This document shows, one piece after another, positions 16,738 through 23,964 of a stretch of 34,438 nt of DNA. The stretch is from an uncultured Clostridia bacterium. Lineage in GTDB: Bacteria > Bacillota > Clostridia > Lachnospirales > CAG-274. Position numbers and translations under genes: made by a program. Location: contig CANQIA010000019.1 in assembly GCA_947624015.1 (NCBI GenBank), forward strand, positions 1 through 34,438, in the 5' to 3' direction. The notes below the pieces were generated by a model. It saw only the letters and a program-made list of their open reading frames with translations. It was not told where the DNA came from and made no database searches. Position 1 is the first letter of the stretch. Each line of letters opens with the position of its first letter.

Positions 16738-16767
16738 TGCTTGTTAAAGGAAAGGTTGGTGATCGAT

Positions 16768-17667
16768 ATGGCATGGTCAGATCTGTTGCAGCAGATTTGC
16801 AACGGCTTGCTTCTGGGCAGTCTGTTTGCCCTGGTAGCTGTTGGATATACCATGGTCTATGGTATACTTCGACTTATAAATTTTGCCCATTGCGATATAT
16901 TTATGATGGGTATGTACTTTGCCTTCTTTTTTGTGGCAAAGGATTTCAGACTGTGGCCCCTGAGCTTTGTGGCTGTTATAGTGGCAACGGCAGTACTCGG
17001 TATGGGACTTGAGAAGGTGGCATATTGTACATTAAGACGACAGAATGCGCCTAAGATATCAATGCTTATTTCGGCAATAGGTGCCTCATATTTTTTGGAA
17101 AATCTGGCAACCGTTATATTTACGGCAAAGCCAAAAACATTCCCCCAGATACCGTTTTTTGTGGATATGATGCAGATAGGCTCCGTAAGGCTTCAAAGAC
17201 TTGCGGTCGCAGTACCCATTATAACCGTCGTATTCGTACTTATACTGCTCTTTCTTATAAACAAGACTAAAAGCGGTATGGCTATGAGAGCCATTTCAAA
17301 GGATCTGGACACTGCCAAGCTTATGGGTATAAATGTAAACGGCACTATATCATTTACATTTGCCATAGGTTCGGCTATTGCGGCGGTAGGCGCTATACTT
17401 TGGGGTCTTAAATATCCTCAGATATCTCCCCTTGTAGGCGTTATGCCGGGTCTTAAGTGCTTTATAGCTGCGGTCATAGGCGGTATAGGCAATGTAAAGG
17501 GCGCTGTTATAGGCGGACTTTTGCTGGGCTTTATAGAGGTCATGGCGGTAGCCTTCTTCCCGGAGATATCCGCCTACAAGGATATTTTCTCATTTGTTCT
17601 GCTTATAGGCATACTGTTGTTCAGACCTAACGGTCTTGTAGGCGAGAAGATCGCCGAAAAGGTCTGA
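16768..17667 (+). CDS. livH: Branched-chain amino acid type ABC transporter permease LivH
   Basis: This 299-residue inner-membrane permease has about eight hydrophobic segments and forms the channel with LivM. Diagnostic stretches are NGLLLGSLFALVAVGYTMVYGILRLINFAHCDIFMMG near the N-terminus and the cytoplasmic coupling segment GMAMRAISKDLDTAKLMGINVN. The conserved AAVIGGIGNVKGAVIGGLLLG follows. The start at 16768 (MAWSDLLQQ) is chosen from homology to family N-termini; GGTTGGTG and GGAAAGG lie upstream. GTG at 16759 is an alternative start, and the open frame extends to 16636 without support. It follows the livJ terminator and precedes livM by 13 bases. Confidence 0.94.
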   Translation: MAWSDLLQQICNGLLLGSLFALVAVGYTMVYGILRLINFAHCDIFMMGMYFAFFFVAKDFRLWPLSFVAVIVATAVLGMGLEKVAYCTLRRQNAPKISMLISAIGASYFLENLATVIFTAKPKTFPQIPFFVDMMQIGSVRLQRLAVAVPIITVVFVLILLFLINKTKSGMAMRAISKDLDTAKLMGINVNGTISFTFAIGSAIAAVGAILWGLKYPQISPLVGVMPGLKCFIAAVIGGIGNVKGAVIGGLLLGFIEVMAVAFFPEISAYKDIFSFVLLIGILLFRPNGLVGEKIAEKV

Positions 17668-17680
17668 GGAGGTGTGCGCT

Positions 17681-18751
17681 ATGGACAAGAAAAAGCTACA
17701 TATCATACTGGATATAGTTGCCATTGCCGCTCTTATAGGCTTTATGTTTTGGGCAAATGCAACATTCAATCCATATAACAAGAGAATCTTCAATACCTGC
17801 TGTATATATGCTATATGCGCTCTTTCAATGAATATGGTAAACGGCTTTACGGGACTTTTTTCACTTGGTCAGCCGGGATTTATGGCAATAGGCGCATATA
17901 TTACAGCCATATTCACAGTATCTACGGCAGATAAGGTATCGATATATAAGATAATACCTATCTCTGATTTTATGGCAAATCTGTCAGCGCCCTTCCCTGT
18001 GGCCCTTATACTGGGCGGTCTTGTTGCTGCGGTATTTGCTTTCATTATAGGCTTCCCCGTTCTTAGATTAAGGGGCGACTATCTGGCTATTGCCACTCTT
18101 GGTTTTTCCGAGATAATAAGGATATGTATTACAAATATGCAGGGTATCACAAACGGTCCCACAGGTATAAACAGAATACCGTCACATATAAATATGTGGG
18201 TATCTCTTATAATACTTGCGGCAATAGTTACATTTACTCTGGCAATGATGCGCACAAGCTACGGCAGAGCGCTCCTTGCCATAAGAGAAGACGAGGTGGC
18301 TGCTCAGGCTATGGGCGTGAACCTTTTTAAACATAAGATGCTTGCCTTTGTACTTAGCGGCTTTATGGCAGGTATAGGCGGCGGCATGCTTGCATCTCTC
18401 GTAGGCGCTATCGGTCCCGACCAGTTTAAGTTTACCGTTGCTTATGAGATACTGCTTATGGTGGTCTTAGGCGGTCAGGGTTCAGTATCAGGCTCTATTG
18501 CGGGAGCGTTTATAGTAAGGATAGCCCTTGAGAAGCTGAGATTTCTCGATGAGCCTATTCCCGCAATAGGATACCCGGGAATAGGCGGTATGAGAATGGT
18601 AGTATTCTCTGCTCTGCTTATGCTTGTAATAATACTTTGGAGAAAGGGTATATTCGGCAATAAGGAGCTTTCATGGGACGGTATAGGCGGTTTCTTCAAG
18701 CTTATAGGCTCCAAGCTCCGCAGATCTCCCAAAAAGGAGGTGGCTGAATAA
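17681..18751 (+). CDS. livM: Branched-chain amino acid type ABC transporter permease LivM
   Basis: This 356-residue permease pairs with LivH. It shows YAICALSMNMVNGFTGLFSLGQPGFMAIGAY, GFPVLRLRGDYLAIATLGFSEIIRI, the coupling segment GRALLAIREDEVAAQAMGVN and GGQGSVSGSIAGAF, all typical of LivM. The C-terminus is basic (KLRRSPKKEVAE). AGGAGG sits 8 bases before the ATG at 17681; a GTG at 17672 would overlap that site and is less likely. Its stop codon shares one base with the livG start (TAATG), so translation is coupled. Confidence 0.95.
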   Translation: MDKKKLHIILDIVAIAALIGFMFWANATFNPYNKRIFNTCCIYAICALSMNMVNGFTGLFSLGQPGFMAIGAYITAIFTVSTADKVSIYKIIPISDFMANLSAPFPVALILGGLVAAVFAFIIGFPVLRLRGDYLAIATLGFSEIIRICITNMQGITNGPTGINRIPSHINMWVSLIILAAIVTFTLAMMRTSYGRALLAIREDEVAAQAMGVNLFKHKMLAFVLSGFMAGIGGGMLASLVGAIGPDQFKFTVAYEILLMVVLGGQGSVSGSIAGAFIVRIALEKLRFLDEPIPAIGYPGIGGMRMVVFSALLMLVIILWRKGIFGNKELSWDGIGGFFKLIGSKLRRSPKKEVAE

Positions 18752-19524
18752 TGTCCGCATTACTTGAAACAAAGGATGTAACAATACGCTTCGGCGGTCT
18801 TGTGGCAGTCAATCTTCTTAACATTACTGTAAACGAAGGAGAGATAGTTGCCATAATAGGACCTAACGGCGCAGGAAAAACTACGGCATTTAATCTTATT
18901 ACGGGAGTGTATTCCCCCACAGAGGGAGATATCCTTTTTAACGGCGTTAATATAAACGGAAAGCGCCCCGACAGAATAGCTAAGATGGGTATTGCCAGAA
19001 CCTTCCAGAACATACGTCTTTTCAAGGATCTTACCGTACTTGAAAACGTACTTATAGCTACCCACCTTAACGTAAAGACAGATTTCTTTTCATCTGTATT
19101 TCATATGCCCTATGCTGTGAAAGAGGAAAAGAAAATGAGAGAATTTGCCTGTTCGCTGCTGAAAGAAACAGGACTTATAGAGCATAAAGACGATATAGCT
19201 TCAAGCCTTCCCTACGGACTGCAAAGGCGCCTTGAAATAGCAAGAGCCCTTGCCACAAGACCCAAGATACTTCTTCTTGACGAGCCTGCGGCAGGCATGA
19301 ACCCCAAGGAAAGTGTTGACCTTACGGAGTTTATAAGAGAGATAAGGGACAAATTCAATCTCACTATAATACTTATAGAACATCATATGCAGCTTGTTAT
19401 GGATATTTCAGACAGAATATACGTTCTGGAATACGGCAGAACAATAGCTAAGGGCATCCCCTCAGAAATTCAGGCTAACCCTGCTGTAATAAAGGCTTAT
19501 CTTGGAGAGGAGGAGATCAACTGA
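18751..19524 (+). CDS. livG: Branched-chain amino acid type ABC transporter ATPase LivG
   Basis: One of two ATPases that energise the LivHM channel. The 257-residue chain shows Walker A GPNGAGKTT (about residues 37-45), ARTFQNIRLFKDLTVLENV (Q-loop), SSLPYGLQRRLEIARAL (signature region with L-P-Y-G-L-Q in place of L-S-G-G-Q, normal for LivG) and Walker B ILLLDEPAAGMNP. The switch His sits in LIEHHMQLVM. An AAGGAGGT site precedes the ATG. The stop overlaps the livF start by one base (TGATG). Confidence 0.96.
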   Translation: MSALLETKDVTIRFGGLVAVNLLNITVNEGEIVAIIGPNGAGKTTAFNLITGVYSPTEGDILFNGVNINGKRPDRIAKMGIARTFQNIRLFKDLTVLENVLIATHLNVKTDFFSSVFHMPYAVKEEKKMREFACSLLKETGLIEHKDDIASSLPYGLQRRLEIARALATRPKILLLDEPAAGMNPKESVDLTEFIREIRDKFNLTIILIEHHMQLVMDISDRIYVLEYGRTIAKGIPSEIQANPAVIKAYLGEEEIN

Positions 19525-20237
19525 TGCTTGAGATAAAGGATTTGGTCGTTAAATACGGAGGTATCACTGCCCTCAACGGTATATCCATGAATGTTGAGGA
19601 GGGTAAGATAATAACTCTTGTAGGTGCAAACGGCGCAGGCAAAAGTACAACGCTTAGAACAATAACGGGTCTTGTAAGTCCCGTGTCAGGGTCTATTACC
19701 TATGGAGGCAGAGAGCTTATAGGACTTAATACAAAGGATATTGTCAAAATGGGCATAACCCTTGTTCCCGAAGGCAGACATGTTTTTGCCGATATGACCG
19801 TAGATGAGAATCTTATGATAGGAGCTTATCTTCGCAAGGACAAGGAAAACTTTAAAAAGGACATAGATTTCATACACGAAATGTTTCCCATACTCAAGGA
19901 AAGAGCAAAGCAGCTCAGCGGTACTCTTTCAGGCGGCGAACAGCAGATGCTTGCCGTAGGACGTGCTCTTATGAGCAAGCCCAAGATACTTATGATGGAC
20001 GAACCCAGTCTTGGTCTTGCGCCCCTTGTGGTAAAGGATATTTTCAGAATAATACAGAAGGTAAACAAGGAGCAGGGCATGACGGTACTCCTTATAGAGC
20101 AGAATGCAAACGCAGCTCTTAAGATAGCCGATTACGGCTATGTTATGGAAACAGGCAATATAGGTCTGGAGGGTACAGGCTCTCAGCTTCTTGCCAATGA
20201 GCATGTGAAGGAGCTTTACTTGGGCAAAAGAAAATAA
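19524..20237 (+). CDS. livF: Branched-chain amino acid type ABC transporter ATPase LivF
   Basis: This 237-residue ATPase is the partner of LivG. It shows Walker A GANGAGKST (about residues 36-44), LVPEGRHVFADMTVDENL, signature LSGGEQQMLAVGRAL and Walker B ILMMDEPSLGLAP. The His switch is replaced by LLIEQNANAAL (Gln-Asn), as usual for LivF. GGAGGAGAT precedes the ATG. It completes the livJHMGF transporter and is followed by a strong terminator. Confidence 0.96.
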   Translation: MLEIKDLVVKYGGITALNGISMNVEEGKIITLVGANGAGKSTTLRTITGLVSPVSGSITYGGRELIGLNTKDIVKMGITLVPEGRHVFADMTVDENLMIGAYLRKDKENFKKDIDFIHEMFPILKERAKQLSGTLSGGEQQMLAVGRALMSKPKILMMDEPSLGLAPLVVKDIFRIIQKVNKEQGMTVLLIEQNANAALKIADYGYVMETGNIGLEGTGSQLLANEHVKELYLGKRK

Positions 20238-20281
20238 TCGCCGACCTTGTATAAAAGGGTCGCCGATCGGATATGAAAAAG

Positions 20282-20333
20282 GCTGCCGCCTTGTGACCTG
20301 TGAGAAAAAGGTCATAAGGCGGCAGCTTTGTTT
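20282..20333 (+). terminator. Terminator after livF
   Basis: A long stem is formed by GCTGCCGCCTTGTGACCT (20282-20299) and AGGTCATAAGGCGGCAGC (20309-20326), followed by TTTGTTTG. A single mismatch occurs in the 18-pair stem. Confidence 0.9.
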
Positions 20334-20353
20334 GAATTAGTTCTCTTTACTTG

Positions 20354-20384
20354 CCTTCCCTTAGCTCTTGGGCGTAAGGGAAGG
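20354..20384. repeat. Hairpin unit A of the repeat cluster
   Basis: Perfect 10-base arms CCTTCCCTTA (20354-20363) and TAAGGGAAGG (20375-20384) enclose an 11-base loop. It resembles the terminal hairpin of the units downstream (CCTT...TAAGGGGAGC). Confidence 0.7.
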
Positions 20385-20390
20385 GTTAAA

Positions 20391-20541
20391 TCGACCCTTC
20401 AGTCAGGCACGTTCAAAAATATCTTATTTCGAAATTTTTGACGTGCCTGCCAGCTCCATTGCAGCGGAAGAAGTTATCCGCCGACACGCAGTGTCGCTTT
20501 TGCGTAGCAAAAGTGCTGAACCTTCTCGTAAGGGGAGCTTT
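20391..20541 (+). repeat. Modular palindromic repeat, copy 1 (long form, 151 bp)
   Basis: It starts TCGACCCTTCAGTCAGGCAC, forms a long stem (AGGCACGTTCAAAAAT with ATTTTTGACGTGCCT, one bulge) and ends CCTTCTCGTAAGGGGAGCTTT. The first 67 bases match copy 2 with two mismatches, and the last 21 match exactly. Between them lie 63 bases (20458-20520) absent from copy 2. They form three mini-hairpins: GCGGA/TCCGC, CGACAC-GCA-GTGTCG and CTTTTGC-GTA-GCAAAAG. No protein is encoded. Confidence 0.85.
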
Positions 20542-20589
20542 TGGTATATGTTTTTTAACTTTCCTTATGTTGAAATTTTGTTTAAGTTA

Positions 20590-20677
20590 TCGACCCTTCA
20601 GTCAGGCACGTTCAAAAATATCTTAATCCGAAATTTTTGACGTGCCTGCCAGCTCCCCTTCTCGTAAGGGGAGCTTT
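20590..20677 (+). repeat. Modular palindromic repeat, copy 2 (short form, 88 bp)
   Basis: Same ends and long stem as copy 1, 199 bases downstream, but with the 63-base middle module missing, so AGCTCCCCTT and AAGGGGAGCT form an intact terminal hairpin. Only two mismatches to copy 1 occur in the aligned 88 bases, both in the loop of the long stem. Confidence 0.85.
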
Positions 20678-20771
20678 AAGTTTATGCTCCCTAAAGGCTT
20701 TAATAATGTTGAAAAATTTGCTTTTTTCAACTAGCTTTAAATATGCGAAGTTTATATACGAAAGCTTCCCC

Positions 20772-20880
20772 CTCAGATAAGATTCAGCAATTTGCCTACG
20801 GCAAAGCCAGCCCATCCCCACCTCCAGCCTCCCCTGCAAAGGGGAGGGGAACCGCCGTTAGGCGGTGGAAGGGTCGACCC
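20772..20880 (-). repeat. Modular palindromic repeat, copy 3 (inverted, divergent)
   Basis: Read on the minus strand it begins TCGACCCTTC (20877-20868), the same start as copies 1 and 2. It then has different hairpins (ACCGCC-GTTA-GGCGGT and CCTCCCC-TGCAAA-GGGGAGG) and ends with a TTTGCC/GGCAAA stem followed by TGCTGAA. The stem plus TGCTGAA order equals the end of the extra module in copy 1 (CTTTTGC/GCAAAAG then TGCTGAA). A GGGGGAAGCTTT end follows at about 20772-20763. Confidence 0.7.
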
Positions 20881-20930
20881 TATTAATCTAAAAAAACCTA
20901 ACACGACAGTCCCTTATTTTATAGACATTT

Positions 20931-22379
20931 CTAATTTATATTCTCTATATACTCTTTCATTATTTTTCTTGCGGCAGGTATGGCATTACTGCCTTTGCCT
21001 GCGTTTTCAAGGAGTACCGCAACGGCTATTTCGGGATCGTCTGCAGGAGCAAATGCCACAAACCATGCATGATCGTCGCCGTGGGGATTTTCTGCGGTGC
21101 CTGTTTTTCCCGCTACCTGTACATCAATTCTTTTTCCCGATCCGGATGAAGAGCCTGACACAACCTCGTCATTGTCGCCTAATGTAACGGTAAATGCCGC
21201 ATTTTGCGCCGTTCCGCTGTTTACCACCTGGCACATAAGATCCTTAAGCTCATAGGCGGTAGATGGGTTCATTATCTGACTGAGCTTTGCGGGAAGCGTT
21301 CTGTTTCTTACGCCGCCTCCGGGAGTAAGAGCGTGGTCTACAACATAGGGCTGCATCATCATGCCGTTATTGGCAACAGCAGATGTTATCATTGCCATAA
21401 AAAGGGGAGAAACAAGAGTTCTGCCTTGTCCGAAAGCCGTTTCCACAAGCTCGTTCACATCGGCGTCTGCTGTCATGGGGAATGTGGACTTGCTGTATTC
21501 AAGAGCCAGATTTATGTCTTTGTTGAAATTAAAGCTGTCTGCCGTTTTTACAAGCTTTTCCGCTCCCAGCTCTACGCCCAGTGTGCCGAAATATGTGTTG
21601 CAGCTTTTGGCAAAGGCTGACGTCATATCCATATTTCCATGAGCCTGCTCGTTATAGCAGTGTATTATGCTGTGTCCGAATTTCTCTGCTCCCGAGCATT
21701 TGTATGTCATATCCGTTTTTCCGTTTTCTATGGCTGAGGCAGCCGTTACTATCTTAAAAGTCGAACCGGGAGGGTACAGACCCTGAGTGGCTCTGTTCAG
21801 AAGGGGAGAATTATATTCATCGGAATTCAGCTCCTCCCAGTTTTCGTCTACGGAGTTGCTGTCGAAGGTAGGTGTGGATACCATACACAGTATTTTGCCT
21901 GTGGAAGGCTCCATTGCAACTATGGCTCCCTTCTGTCTGCCCAGCTCCTTGGCAGCTATCTGCTGAAGTCTGTCATCCAGCGTCAGCACAAGGGAATTGC
22001 CTTCTATTTCGGTACCCCAAAGTCCTGCTATCCTCTGCGCCAGTTCAAAGCTTACGGAAGTAAGCATAAAGTTATACTTGGATTCAACACCTGCCTTGCC
22101 CTTTACCGTATAGCCTACCGTATGGGCATAGCTTTCGGCATTGTTGTATACTCTCTTGTAGGTTCCGTCCTCCTGCAATACGTCTTCGGCTATAACATCG
22201 CCGTTGGCATCGTATACAGAGCCTCTTTTTATACCCTCTTCGCTTCCCGCAAGCCTTGTGTTATAGGGATTTGCCACAAAGGAATGGGAGTCGTAAAGAC
22301 AGAGCTTAAGAAGATAGCCTATAAGCAGAAGAAAAAGAATAAGATAAAGCCAGAATACCTTTCTTATAGCGCTTCTCAT
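20931..22379 (-). CDS. Class B penicillin-binding protein (transpeptidase) paired with a SEDS protein
   Basis: This 482-residue protein cross-links peptidoglycan outside the membrane. One N-terminal membrane anchor (FWLYLILFLLLIGYLLKL, residues 9-26) is followed by a short dimerisation-type region. The penicillin-binding domain shows active-site S206-T-F-K209, S259-C-N261 and K425-T-G-T428 with correct spacing. It is shorter than PBP2 or FtsI and lacks PASTA domains, resembling the PbpA type that partners RodA/FtsW. The start overlaps the stop of the SEDS gene by four bases (ATGA), so the pair is made together. Whether it acts in division or elongation is not decided by sequence; zapA at the head of the operon hints at division. 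Confidence 0.93.
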   Translation of the reverse strand: MRSAIRKVFWLYLILFLLLIGYLLKLCLYDSHSFVANPYNTRLAGSEEGIKRGSVYDANGDVIAEDVLQEDGTYKRVYNNAESYAHTVGYTVKGKAGVESKYNFMLTSVSFELAQRIAGLWGTEIEGNSLVLTLDDRLQQIAAKELGRQKGAIVAMEPSTGKILCMVSTPTFDSNSVDENWEELNSDEYNSPLLNRATQGLYPPGSTFKIVTAASAIENGKTDMTYKCSGAEKFGHSIIHCYNEQAHGNMDMTSAFAKSCNTYFGTLGVELGAEKLVKTADSFNFNKDINLALEYSKSTFPMTADADVNELVETAFGQGRTLVSPLFMAMITSAVANNGMMMQPYVVDHALTPGGGVRNRTLPAKLSQIMNPSTAYELKDLMCQVVNSGTAQNAAFTVTLGDNDEVVSGSSSGSGKRIDVQVAGKTGTAENPHGDDHAWFVAFAPADDPEIAVAVLLENAGKGSNAIPAARKIMKEYIENIN

Positions 22380-23962
22380 TTCCTATTCCCCCTTTCTTTA
22401 GCCGTGGACTGAGCCGTTTTATGCCTTGCGGGTCTTTCCATGCTTTTGCTCCTGCGCTTTTGGGTCTGCCGTGACGCTTCTCCTTTTCGGGCAGCAGATC
22501 TTTGTGCAGGCTCTGTTTTTATACTGCTTTGCTGTCTCTTTTGTACAGGTTTGTCGGTATTTCTCCGTGAAGGTCTTTCAAGAGCCTTTCTTGTCTGAGC
22601 ATGACGTACTCTTGTGTCCACCTCTTCAATAGGCTTATCGTGAGAATATCCCTCATTGCGCATTATTATCCACTGCATTGCCGCTATTATAACATAGCTT
22701 ATAACAATAGAAGTTCCGCCGTAGCTGACAAAGGGCAGCGTAACGCCCGTAAGGGGTATCATCTTTATAACGCCGCCTATTATCAGGAAGGACTGAAATG
22801 CAAACAGCGCCGTAAAGCCTGTGCAAAGCAGAGTAAGGAATCGGTTCCTGTTTTCAAGAGCGCCCCTTGCTCCTTCCAAAAATATAAGCACGAATACAAG
22901 TATAAGTCCCGCTGCGAATATTACGCCGAATTCCTCGCATATTGCCGCAAATATAAAGTCCCTTTCCACAACGGGTATGCTGTTGGCATAGCCTCGTGTA
23001 AAGCCTATGCCCGTTATGCCCCATGTGCATATGGCAAAAAGAGACTGGGCTATCTGATAACCCTTGTCGTTTACATCCAGCCATGGATTTTGCCATGCCG
23101 CTATCCTTGTCTGTATGTGAGAAAAGAGATTGTAGGCTATTACGGAAGCAAGTGATATTGCGGCTATGCCTCCTATAAAGTAAAGATAGCTGCAGGTAGC
23201 CACAAATAACATAATAAGAAATGTCATGTAGAATATAAGAGCCGAACCTAAGTCGGTCTGGGCTACAAGGCACAGCACCACTATGCCGCTTACCGCTCCG
23301 GGTACTATAAGCTCTCTGAAGGTAGGCTTTTCCGCAAAGGCTGACGCCAGATAAAACACAAAAAGCACCTTTATTATCTCGGAGGGCTGAAAACCTATGG
23401 GTCCCAAGGATATCCAGTTGGTGGCGCCGCCTTCGTCCTTGCCGAATATAAGTGTGGCTGCCAAAAGCACAAAGGCAAGGGCTATATACAGCCTTCTGAA
23501 ACGGTCAAGACGTGGCGTTACCTCCAGTATCTTAGGCAGAAGGAGCATGGTTATAATACCTATGCTGTTCCATACAAGCTGCTTTTCCGCCAGGCTCGTG
23601 TTAAGTCTGTACAGCATTATAAGTCCCAGATCCATAAGGAAAAACACACAGTTATACAGCATATGGCTGCCGTCGGGATATATGGCTCTCGTAAGGGCAT
23701 TTCCGCCCAGTGTTATAATAAATCCTATTATGCAATATATCACAACAGGCTGCATATCATATTCCAGCGAATTGGCTATGAGTATTACAGAGGCGGTAAT
23801 GTGGAAAAGGGCAATACATACCCTCTGAGCCGAAAGTCCGGCTATGATATTGAATTTAGCCATATCCTGCTTGGCAAGGTTTATCATAAAGCCGTTGAAC
23901 ACGAATACGGCTATATATGCCATAAAAAGGTATTTTGCTATTATAATATAAACGTCTGTCAT
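22376..23962 (-). CDS. SEDS family glycan polymerase (FtsW/RodA-like) with basic C-terminal tail
   Basis: This 528-residue polytopic membrane protein polymerises lipid II into glycan strands. Around 10-12 hydrophobic segments occupy residues 1-435. Family motifs seen are GPIGFQPSEIIKVLFVFYLA, QTDLGSALIFY, VERDFIFAAICEEFG and the C-terminal PFVSYGGTSIVISYV. The last 89 residues (about 440-528) form a hydrophilic tail very rich in Arg, Lys, Gln, Ser and Thr, which is not part of the core fold. GAGGAG lies 10 bases before the ATG, inside the end of the U32 gene; only two bases separate the genes. With the PBP it makes a polymerase/transpeptidase unit; FtsW versus RodA is unresolved. Confidence 0.94.
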   Translation of the reverse strand: MTDVYIIIAKYLFMAYIAVFVFNGFMINLAKQDMAKFNIIAGLSAQRVCIALFHITASVILIANSLEYDMQPVVIYCIIGFIITLGGNALTRAIYPDGSHMLYNCVFFLMDLGLIMLYRLNTSLAEKQLVWNSIGIITMLLLPKILEVTPRLDRFRRLYIALAFVLLAATLIFGKDEGGATNWISLGPIGFQPSEIIKVLFVFYLASAFAEKPTFRELIVPGAVSGIVVLCLVAQTDLGSALIFYMTFLIMLFVATCSYLYFIGGIAAISLASVIAYNLFSHIQTRIAAWQNPWLDVNDKGYQIAQSLFAICTWGITGIGFTRGYANSIPVVERDFIFAAICEEFGVIFAAGLILVFVLIFLEGARGALENRNRFLTLLCTGFTALFAFQSFLIIGGVIKMIPLTGVTLPFVSYGGTSIVISYVIIAAMQWIIMRNEGYSHDKPIEEVDTRVRHAQTRKALERPSRRNTDKPVQKRQQSSIKTEPAQRSAARKGEASRQTQKRRSKSMERPARHKTAQSTAKERGNRK

Positions 23963-23964
23963 AG

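Larger units (their letters stand above)
20338..20930. other. Gene-free interval filled with palindromic repeats
   Basis: About 590 bases without a credible gene separate livF from the converging PBP gene. The interval holds at least four hairpin-rich units (listed separately), plus a GTTGAAAAA/TTTTTTCAAC stem at 20709-20732. Open frames across it read through the palindromes and have no ribosome binding sites, so none is annotated. The repeat ends probably also serve to end the convergent transcripts, because no clean terminator follows the PBP stop. Confidence 0.7.

Noticed and set aside
20368..20640. Open frames across the repeat cluster (also 20792-21187)
   Set aside because: They read through palindromes, repeat their own peptide in both copies and have no start signals.
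20391..20677. CRISPR-like array
   Set aside because: Only two copies of 88-151 bases with internal hairpins and 199-base offset; no regular spacers and no cas genes in the window.
20881..20930. Dedicated terminator after the PBP gene
   Set aside because: A T run is present on the minus strand but no convincing stem precedes it; termination may rely on the repeat hairpins beyond.
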